DNA of 59,588 nucleotides, taken from contig JAUIJB010000014.1 of assembly GCA_030430455.1 (NCBI GenBank), positions 1 through 59,588 on the forward strand. The letters are read 5' to 3'. Of the stretch, positions 17,008 through 24,392 are shown one piece after another. Position 1 is the first letter of the stretch; each line of letters starts with the position of its first letter. The position numbers were made by a program, and so were the translations under genes. Under the pieces are notes generated by a model. It ran no database searches, was not told the DNA's origin, and saw only the letters and a program-made list of their open reading frames with translations. The DNA is from Verrucomicrobiia bacterium. GTDB taxonomy: Bacteria; Verrucomicrobiota; Verrucomicrobiia; Verrucomicrobiales; Akkermansiaceae.

Positions 17008-17715
17008 TCACCACCCGAAGACCACCGGCGGGATCACGATCTTGACCCCGCCGCCGGCGAGGCGGTCCTCGGTTTGCTCGATGGCGGTGACGATGCCGTT
17101 CTCGAACTCGACCACCGTCTTGCCCTTCTCCTCGCGAGTGATGTGGGAGAAGCGCCGGAAGGTCTTCCCGGTGAGCGGGTCACGGTGGTAGGTGTAGTGG
17201 GAGACCTCGTCGTAGTCGATGAACTCCCAGCTGCCACTGCGGCCCTTCTCGGTCTGGCGGACCTTGGTCTTGCCCGGCTCGCCGAGCGCCAGCGAGACCT
17301 CGTCGAGGGTCATGCCGACCGCGGCGCGGTGCTCGGCGATGAGCCCGGCGACGGTCATCTGCCGCTCGTAGAGCTTCTTGAGGTTGTCGACGAACTCGGG
17401 GTCCTTCGAGGCGAAGGCCCAGGGCGCGACCCAGCCGTTGACCTTGTTGCCGCCGGTCCGGGCGGTGACCTTGTAGGCGCGGTCGGTCATCGCCTCGAGC
17501 ACCACCTTCTGGTCGGTCGACACCGTGCCGAGCCGGCGCTTGCCCTCCTTGTCGGAGAAAATCGGCGCCTCCTTGATGATGCGCAGCTCGACCGGCCGGT
17601 CGACGTGGTTGGCGAGGTAGATCACCTCCGGGTCGGAGTCCAGCAGCGAGCGCTGGGCGGGCGCCATGGGGCACAGGGCGCCCAGGGCGAGGAGGATGAG
17701 GAGCGCGGGCTTCAT
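17008..17715 (-). CDS. exported SH3-like domain hypothetical protein
   Basis: 235 residues with an N-terminal signal peptide (MKPALLILLALGALCPMAPA). Residues about 30-100 look like a bacterial SH3-like fold (EVIYLANHVDRPVELRI, VSTDQKVVLEAMTDRAYKV, NGWVAPWAFA). The C-terminal part has a SmpA-like pattern, AVGMTLDEVSLALGEPGKTK, followed by WEFIDYDEV and GKTVVEFENGIVTAIE, resembling the small lipoprotein/BamE-type fold that senses outer-membrane or peptidoglycan context. The function is unknown; envelope-associated by inference. It is an isolated single gene. Confidence 0.75.
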   Translation of the reverse strand: MKPALLILLALGALCPMAPAQRSLLDSDPEVIYLANHVDRPVELRIIKEAPIFSDKEGKRRLGTVSTDQKVVLEAMTDRAYKVTARTGGNKVNGWVAPWAFASKDPEFVDNLKKLYERQMTVAGLIAEHRAAVGMTLDEVSLALGEPGKTKVRQTEKGRSGSWEFIDYDEVSHYTYHRDPLTGKTFRRFSHITREEKGKTVVEFENGIVTAIEQTEDRLAGGGVKIVIPPVVFGW

Positions 17716-17840
17716 CGGGTTCCAGGATAATCTCGATCGGGGCCGGGGGGCAGGAAAAAGCCCCGGTCGTCCGACGCCGGGAAGGGTGCGGATATTCGAG
17801 GAAAATTCGCGGCGCCCACCGGGTTCGACCCAGGAGGCGG

Positions 17841-17918
17841 CCTTCCGCCCCGCTGCCGCACCTCCTGGCCGACTGACGTCGGCGCTCCGATCGGACCGCA
17901 GGCTTCAGCCTGCCGAAT
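17841..17918 (-). repeat. composite palindromic repeat, copy 2
   Basis: Reverse-strand copy of the element at 9273-9352. ATTCGGCAGGCTGAAGCCTG plus CGGTCCGAT occupies 17890-17918 and GGAGCGCCGACGTCAGTCGG occupies 17869-17888, with a GAGGTG..GG..GCGGGG.GGAAGG spacer to 17841. The hairpin order is swapped relative to copy 1, as if both were cut from a longer alternating array. A further palindrome GCGCGACTGGGGTCGCGC follows at 17958-17975. Confidence 0.75.
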
Positions 17919-17992
17919 GGCCATGGCGGTCGCGACTGGCGCGGTGGCTGTGCCGGGCGCGACTGGGGTCGCGCGGTCCCTGGCGGGGTGGA

Positions 17993-18433
17993 CTATTCCT
18001 TGGTCCCGAAGGCCTCCTCGAACTGGTGGAGCAGGTCGTGGAGCTTCTTCACGTTGGCCGCGTCGGTCGACTGCTTGCACTGCATCGCGGTGACGATGAT
18101 CGAGTGGCACAGCTTGAGTTTCTCGTCGTAGCCCTCGGCGTCGGGCTTGAGCCGCTGGGCGAGGAAGTAGTTGAGCACCTTCTCCTGCAGCGACTGCGCG
18201 TGCGACTCCTTGTTCATGATCCAGCGGGTGATCTGGTGGCCGTTGGCCGCCGGGTCCTCGAGCAGTTCGTCGATCGTCTTGCAGGCCTTCTCGATGGTCA
18301 GGTAGTCGGTGTGCATCTGGCCGATGACGTTGTTGTCGTCGTAGATCCCGCAGGGGATCTGGCAGTGGCCGGAGGCGAGCGGGGCGGCGAGGAGGGCGAG
18401 GCTGGCGGCGAGGATGGGGAGTTGGATTCTCAT
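17993..18433 (-). CDS. sodN: nickel-type superoxide dismutase with Sec-type signal peptide
   Basis: Dismutes superoxide using a nickel centre held by the mature N terminus. Seen: signal-like MRIQLPILAASLALLAAPLA then SG and HCQIPCGIYDD, the nickel hook (His1, Cys2, Cys6 of the mature protein, residues 23, 24 and 28 of the precursor). The remainder is the expected four-helix region (IEKACKTIDELL, QITRWIMNKESHAQSLQEKV, CHSIIVTAMQCKQ). The mature length is about 124 residues, near the roughly 117 of actinobacterial enzymes. Those have a short non-Sec leader removed by a dedicated peptidase; here a secretory signal peptide appears to end exactly at His1. No maturation peptidase gene is adjacent. 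Confidence 0.93.
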   Translation of the reverse strand: MRIQLPILAASLALLAAPLASGHCQIPCGIYDDNNVIGQMHTDYLTIEKACKTIDELLEDPAANGHQITRWIMNKESHAQSLQEKVLNYFLAQRLKPDAEGYDEKLKLCHSIIVTAMQCKQSTDAANVKKLHDLLHQFEEAFGTKE

Positions 18434-18548
18434 GATTCCGCAAACCTAAGAGCAATGTCGGGACCTGCAAGCGAGGATCGCGGGTGGGCCGGGTGCCCGG
18501 TTTTTGGCTCCGCACGGCGGACCCGAGGCGCTATGCCTGACCACCGTG

Positions 18549-20600
18549 ATGGAAGGGGACAGGAAGGACCCGGACGCCGAGGACCCCGAGGCCGTGGCCC
18601 TGGGGATCGCCGCCGTGTTCGGGGAATCCTTTCCGCTCGAGGCCCTGGTCGAGCTCGGCGTGGCGGAGGAGGCCATCGGCGCCCTCCTCGACGCCGGCCG
18701 CTGGCGCGAGCTCGGCAACGGCCGGGCCGGCTTCGCCGACGACGCGGACCGCGGCGAGGTCCAGCGCTCGATGCCCTGGGCGCGGGCCCGCCAGCGGCAC
18801 CGCGAGGTGGCCGGGTGGCTGCGCTCGAAGGGGGGATCCGCGGCGGAGCTTGCCGGCCACCTGCGAGCCGGCGGCGAGCTCGGGGCAGCCCGCGAGGCCT
18901 ACCTGCGCGCCGCCGACGAAGCGGAGCGCCACGACGATCATGCCGCCGCGGCGGAGGCGCTGGGCGAGGCGCTGGCCGACTGGCCCGCAGATGACCGGGT
19001 CGAACGGGTGGCCCTGCTCGAGCGGCTGGTGCGCCACGCCCGACTCGGCCGGGACCTGGACCGCGCCGCCCGCGCCGCCATCGACCTGACACTGGCGGCG
19101 CCGGTGACCGACGATCCCGCACGCCTCGCCGAGGCCTGGCGCGAGCTCGGCTCGATCCGCGAGCTGCAGGGCCAGCCCGACCTCGCCCTCGAGGCGCGCC
19201 GCAAGGCCCTCGAGGTCTGCCGCGAGGCGGGCGACCCGCTTGCCCTCGCGAACGAGGCCCTCGCCGTCGCCGAGACCCTGGTGGTCCGCATGCAGCTGTC
19301 GCAGGGGCTCGCCGAGGCCGAGGAGGCGGAGCGCGCAGCGCGGGCCGCCGAAGACCCGGCCCTCGAGTCCAAGGCGATGAGCCTGGCCGGCCTGGCGCTG
19401 GCCATGGCCGGGCAGGCCACCGAGGCGCGGCGCCGAATCGAGGCCGCGCTCGAGCTGGCCCTGCGCGAGGGATCGATCGATGCCGCCTCCGCCGCCTATC
19501 AGCGGATGCCCTACGTCCATGCCTACGTCGCCGATTACCACGGTCATCGTAAGTCGATGCTCGACGCGATCGACTTCTGCGACCGCGAGGCCTTCGAGAG
19601 CGACCGCCGCTCCTGCCTTGCCTGCATGGCCTGGGCAATGTTCCGCACGGGTGACTGGAAGGGGGCCGCACGGGTCTGCCGGGAGGCGACAGCCAAGGTC
19701 AACGACGGCTCGCAGCGGGTCATCGCCGAGGCGATCAACGGCCTGCTTGCGGTGTTTCGCGGCGAGATGAAGACCGCCCGGCGCTTGCTCGATTCGAGTG
19801 ATGTCGCTGCCCGCCGGATGGGGATCGCGCCGATGGAGCTCATCACGCGCGCCGCGCTCGCCCTGCTCGACGAGCTCGATGGCGACCGCGCCGCCGCGGC
19901 GCGCCGCTTTTCGGAGCTGAGGATGTTCTGGGAGCAGACCGAGGACCACGTCGACATCCTCGTCGGCGCCTGCCGGGCGGCGACCTTCTGCGCCGCCGAG
20001 GGTGACCGGGCCTCGCTCAAGGCCTGGGCCGAGGTGGTCGACCGCTGCGTTTCCGCCAACGCCAACCCCGAGTCGCTCGGCAGTGCCGCGTTCGTCGCCG
20101 GTGAGCGGGCCCTGCTGGATGGCGACGGCGGGAGGGCGGCCGACCACTTCCTTCATGCCCGCGAGTGCTTTGCGCAAAGTGACCTGGTCCTCGAGCTCGC
20201 CCAGTGCGACCACCGCGCCGGGGTGGCTCTGGTCGCGGCCGGTCGCGCCGCGGCGGGCTGCGACCTGCTGCGGCGGGGTCATGCGGCGGCCAAGGCGCTC
20301 GGCGCGCGGCCGCTGGTGGCGCGCATCGAGGCGAGGATCCGCGCGGCCGGCGCCTGCGTCGGCGAGGAGCGCCGTGCCGATGCGCCGACCCGCGACAGCC
20401 GCCACGGCCTGACCCGGCGCCAGTTCGAGGTGGCCACCTACCTGGCACGCGGGTGCACCAACAAGGAGATCGCGGCGGAGCTCGGGCTGAGCACGCGGAC
20501 CATCGACATGCATGTCGCCCACGTCTTCGACCGCCTCAACTGCCGCACCCGGGCCGAGGCGGCGCGCAAGCTGGTGCAGCTCGGCCTCGACGAGGACTGA
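18549..20600 (+). CDS. LuxR-family transcriptional regulator with TPR-like helical body
   Basis: 683 residues. The C terminus is a LuxR helix-turn-helix: LTRRQFEVATYLARGCTNKE then IAAELGLSTRTIDMHVAHVF. The preceding ~600 residues are alpha-helical, Ala/Glu/Arg-rich TPR-like repeats (AYLRAADEAERHDDHAAAAE, ALEVCREAGDPLALANEALA), similar to the C-terminal half of MalT/LAL regulators but with no P-loop ATPase in front. The ligand is unknown. The start is ATG at 18549 or the adjacent GTG at 18546. It lies divergent from sodN and convergent with the methyltransferase operon, so either could be a target. Confidence 0.85.
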   Translation: MEGDRKDPDAEDPEAVALGIAAVFGESFPLEALVELGVAEEAIGALLDAGRWRELGNGRAGFADDADRGEVQRSMPWARARQRHREVAGWLRSKGGSAAELAGHLRAGGELGAAREAYLRAADEAERHDDHAAAAEALGEALADWPADDRVERVALLERLVRHARLGRDLDRAARAAIDLTLAAPVTDDPARLAEAWRELGSIRELQGQPDLALEARRKALEVCREAGDPLALANEALAVAETLVVRMQLSQGLAEAEEAERAARAAEDPALESKAMSLAGLALAMAGQATEARRRIEAALELALREGSIDAASAAYQRMPYVHAYVADYHGHRKSMLDAIDFCDREAFESDRRSCLACMAWAMFRTGDWKGAARVCREATAKVNDGSQRVIAEAINGLLAVFRGEMKTARRLLDSSDVAARRMGIAPMELITRAALALLDELDGDRAAAARRFSELRMFWEQTEDHVDILVGACRAATFCAAEGDRASLKAWAEVVDRCVSANANPESLGSAAFVAGERALLDGDGGRAADHFLHARECFAQSDLVLELAQCDHRAGVALVAAGRAAAGCDLLRRGHAAAKALGARPLVARIEARIRAAGACVGEERRADAPTRDSRHGLTRRQFEVATYLARGCTNKEIAAELGLSTRTIDMHVAHVFDRLNCRTRAEAARKLVQLGLDED

Positions 20601-20601
20601 A

Positions 20602-20632
20602 CGGCCCGGACCTCGCGATGGGGCCCGGGCCG
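20602..20632. terminator. hairpin between convergent regulator and methyltransferase genes
   Basis: CGGCCCGG at 20602-20609 pairs perfectly with CCGGGCCG at 20625-20632, inside the 40-base gap between two stop codons. No T run follows, so it may act as a weak bidirectional terminator. Confidence 0.4.
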
Positions 20633-20640
20633 GAAAGGAC

Positions 20641-21717
20641 CTACTTGCGGTTGATGAAGTAGGCGTTTTGGACGTCGTGGGGCAGCCGCCGGATCTCGGT
20701 GCCGGAGAAGCCGGCCTCGGCCAGCATGCGCTCGGCGGTGTCGGTGCCCCAGGCGGCACCGAGGCCGGCGCCGCCGGCGGCCAGCGACACGGTCATGCAG
20801 TGCATGCAGGAGATCGTGTAGATCATCGGCCCGAGCGGGTGGTCGAGGTTCTCGCCGACGTCGCTGCGGGTGTCGATGTCCTGCATCAGGTAGATGCCGT
20901 CGGGGCGCAGCGCGCGGTGGATGTTGCGCAGCATCGCCGCCGGGTCGGCCTGGTCGTGAACCGAGTCGAACGAGCACACCAGGTCGAAGGCCGCGCTGTC
21001 GTCGATGCGCGCGGCGTCCTGCTTGACGACCCGGAGGTTGCGGGTGCCGTGGGCCTCGGCCTCGGCACGCGCCGCGGTCAGTCCCTCGTCGGAGATCTCG
21101 TAGCCGATGAAGCGCGAGCGCGGGAACTGGCGCGCCATCTGGTTCAGCACGCGACCGAGCCCGAAGCCGACGTCGAGCACGTCGATTCCCGACTCGAGTC
21201 GCTCGATGAGCCCGGGAACCAGGGTCAGGATCTGCTCCTTGAGTGCCGGCAGCACCGATTGCCCGCTGTCCTCGGCCATCACGGCCTGGAAGCGCGGGAA
21301 CTCGGAGTAGGGCACCCCGCCGCCGCGCTCGAAGCAGTCGACGATGCGGTCCTCGACCCCGCCAAGCACCGCGAGGTACTGGGTGAAGGCGGCCATGTTG
21401 TCGGCGCCGGCGGCGCGGGTCAGGCAGGCGGCGTGGGCATCGGGCAGGCGGTAGCGGCGCGTCGCCGGGTCATACTCGACGATCCGGCCGGTCACCATCG
21501 CGCCGAGCCACTCGCGGACGTAGCGTTCGTCCAGGCCGGCGGCGTCGGCGATTTGTTGCGAGTCGCGGAAGCCGTGGCTGGCCATCGAGTCGAACAGCCC
21601 GGTGCGGTGGCCGACCGAGATCATCAGGCCGGTCATGCCGTGGTTGATGGTTTCAAGCAGTTGCTCGCCGAAGGCGTCGGCGCTGGTCGTGGTGGGGAGT
21701 TGGCAGGTGGTGCACAT
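20641..21717 (-). CDS. class I SAM-dependent methyltransferase with N-terminal winged helix
   Basis: 358 residues. The N-terminal part (LLETINHGMTGLMISVGHRT then GLFDSM, and ADAAGLDERYVREWLGAMVT) is the dimerising winged-helix region seen in Rv2258c-like methyltransferases. The Rossmann domain follows: VLDVGFGLGRVLNQMARQFP (SAM motif I), GYEISDEGL, VKQDAARID, and FDLVCSFDSVHDQADP. The substrate is unknown, probably a small molecule. The start is ATG at 21717 (MCTTCQ), an unusual Cys-containing N terminus. It lies 19 bases downstream of the GNAT gene on the same strand and is probably co-transcribed with it. Confidence 0.9.
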   Translation of the reverse strand: MCTTCQLPTTTSADAFGEQLLETINHGMTGLMISVGHRTGLFDSMASHGFRDSQQIADAAGLDERYVREWLGAMVTGRIVEYDPATRRYRLPDAHAACLTRAAGADNMAAFTQYLAVLGGVEDRIVDCFERGGGVPYSEFPRFQAVMAEDSGQSVLPALKEQILTLVPGLIERLESGIDVLDVGFGLGRVLNQMARQFPRSRFIGYEISDEGLTAARAEAEAHGTRNLRVVKQDAARIDDSAAFDLVCSFDSVHDQADPAAMLRNIHRALRPDGIYLMQDIDTRSDVGENLDHPLGPMIYTISCMHCMTVSLAAGGAGLGAAWGTDTAERMLAEAGFSGTEIRRLPHDVQNAYFINRK

Positions 21718-21736
21718 GGTCTTGTTTGGTTTGGTT

Positions 21737-22345
21737 TCAGGATTGGTGGGGGAAGCGGGGTGGCCGGCGCATGGCAAACATCGTCGGTGAGCTTCCGAAG
21801 CGGATCTCACCGGTGACCACGAAGCCGTGGCGGCGGTAGAAGGGGACGCTGAGGGTGCTCGAGGCCTCGAGGTAGGCGGGCAGGCCGTCGCGGTCGCAGC
21901 GGATGAGTTGGTGGGAGAGAAGGTCCGCGCCGATGCCGTGGCCCTGCCAGTCGGGTGCCACGCCGAACAGCGGCAGGTACCAGTGCGGCTCTTCGGGCTG
22001 GAGTTCGGCCATGCGCTCGAAGAGGCCGGGCAGCTCGCCGAGCCGCTCGGGGTCGGCTTGGGATTCGAGCACCTCGAACACCGCCGAGTCGTCCGGCGCG
22101 ACGCCCGGAGGCAGCCAGAGGGCGGCAGCGCGGTGGTCCGCATCGAGGTGGGCCGAGCCGTGCTCGATCGCGCGACCGCCGAAGGCTTCGGCAAAGGCGG
22201 CGAAGGCGTCGTGGAATTGCCGCGGCGGAAAGATCCAGCGCGCCATTGGATCGTCGGCAAAGGCGATGGCGAGAAGCCGGTAGAGACCGGCGGCGTCGCG
22301 CCGGGTCGCCCGGGTCGGAGGGATGGGAAGCTGATTCGTGTTCAT
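21737..22345 (-). CDS. GNAT-family N-acetyltransferase
   Basis: 202 residues. The acetyl-CoA binding region is WYLPLFGVAPDWQGHGIGAD followed by LLSH, matching GNAT motif A (Q-x-x-G-x-G/A), and the C-terminal YLEASSTLSVPFYRRHGFVV is motif B. The N terminus (TRATRRDAAGLYRLLAIAFA, DDPMARWIFP) is like puromycin-resistance-type and related acetyltransferases of Gram-positive and soil bacteria. The acceptor is unknown. The start is ATG at 22345. First gene of a two-gene unit with the methyltransferase; divergent from hemL. Confidence 0.9.
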   Translation of the reverse strand: MNTNQLPIPPTRATRRDAAGLYRLLAIAFADDPMARWIFPPRQFHDAFAAFAEAFGGRAIEHGSAHLDADHRAAALWLPPGVAPDDSAVFEVLESQADPERLGELPGLFERMAELQPEEPHWYLPLFGVAPDWQGHGIGADLLSHQLIRCDRDGLPAYLEASSTLSVPFYRRHGFVVTGEIRFGSSPTMFAMRRPPRFPHQS

Positions 22346-22392
22346 CGTCCGTATCCTGCCACAGGCCGCCCCCCTGCGATAAACCGCTGGAT

Positions 22393-22421
22393 TACCGTAT
22401 TTCCGGCACCGGGCTACGGTA
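22393..22421. promoter_or_regulatory. inverted repeat TACCGTA / TACGGTA in the GNAT-hemL divergent promoter
   Basis: TACCGTA at 22393-22399 and TACGGTA at 22415-22421 are perfect reverse complements, spaced 15 bases apart and lying 48 bases before the hemL ATG and 48 before the GNAT ATG. The centred position between divergent genes suggests an operator or overlapping promoters. Confidence 0.4.
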
Positions 22422-22468
22422 GTGCCCCGCACCTTGCATCTCGCCGCGCCAGCCCCGAGACTCGGCGC

Positions 22469-23758
<1,290 letters not shown>

Positions 23759-23800
23759 GGATAAACGATCCGGATCACTCCGGGGGGGTTCCTCTCCGAT

Positions 23801-24134
23801 CTATCCGGCGTGGACGACCTCGCCCTGCCCAGCCTGCTCGATGGCATCTGCAATCGCAGGAACCAGTGGAATCAAGTCTTCCAATCGGTTGCTGACGGAG
23901 CGCACGACGACCACGCGGAACGATCGGCCGCCGAGAGTTTGCTGATGCTCCAGATTGGAATCGATCGTCACGAAGGCATCAAATACGTCCCCGATGGCCG
24001 CGAGGAGCTTTCCATTGCTCATTGCTCAATCCCGCGTGGCCCGCCTCCACCACCGTGGTGACGACATGGCTTGTCTGCCTGGACAATTCGCCTGCCAAGC
24101 GCCGTGGCAGGCATTCGTCCAGAATGACCTTCAT
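23801..24134 (-). pseudogene. DUF5615 PIN-like toxin gene, frame broken by a 7-bp tandem duplication
   Basis: Read from ATG at 24134 the frame gives MKVILDECLPRRLAGELSRQ and then TSHVVTTVVEAGHAGLSN, a typical DUF5615 N terminus. After that it shifts: the sequence ATTGCTC occurs twice in tandem at 24014-24020 and 24021-24027. In the other frame the protein resumes SNGKLLAAIGDVFDAFVTID, with the second conserved Asp, and ends at 23801. Removing one 7-bp copy restores one continuous protein of about 108 residues. DUF5615 proteins are PIN-like putative toxin nucleases paired with DUF433. The state may be a lesion or a reversible slip. The start lies 3 bases after the DUF433 stop. Confidence 0.85.
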
Positions 24135-24137
24135 GGG

Positions 24138-24344
24138 TCAGGCTGCGTGTTCCTCGACGGCGACCTCGGCGGCTTGGAGCAGTCGGCGGACCTGTTCAAA
24201 GGAGACCGTGGGGAAATCCTCCAGGAACTCGCCAACCGTTCCACCTCGCAACAGGTAGTCGAAGAGATTCCGGATGGGAACTCTCGTGCCCCGGAAAACG
24301 GGAAGGCCACCGAGGACCTCGGGGTTCCTGACTGCTTCGTTCAT
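24138..24344 (-). CDS. DUF433 antitoxin-like protein
   Basis: 68 residues from ATG at 24344: NEAVRNPEVLGGLPVFRGTR, then VPIRNLFDYLLRGGTVGEFL and FPTVSFEQVRRLLQAAE, the complete DUF433 winged-helix pattern. DUF433 proteins are the presumed DNA-binding antitoxin partners of DUF5615 PIN-like toxins. The gene lies immediately upstream of the broken toxin frame, the normal order of such pairs. The region around the pair is visibly less GC-rich than its neighbours, hinting at transfer. Autoregulation is typical of such pairs but no operator is obvious. Confidence 0.88.
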   Translation of the reverse strand: MNEAVRNPEVLGGLPVFRGTRVPIRNLFDYLLRGGTVGEFLEDFPTVSFEQVRRLLQAAEVAVEEHAA

Positions 24345-24392
24345 GACCCCGTTTCTAGCACCGCAGAGTTGGCCGCGCAATCACGCGTCCCA

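Noticed and set aside
20641..22345. Methyltransferase and GNAT pair as part of an antibiotic self-resistance locus.
   Set aside because: The winged-helix methyltransferase and puromycin-type GNAT would fit, but no biosynthetic genes are nearby.
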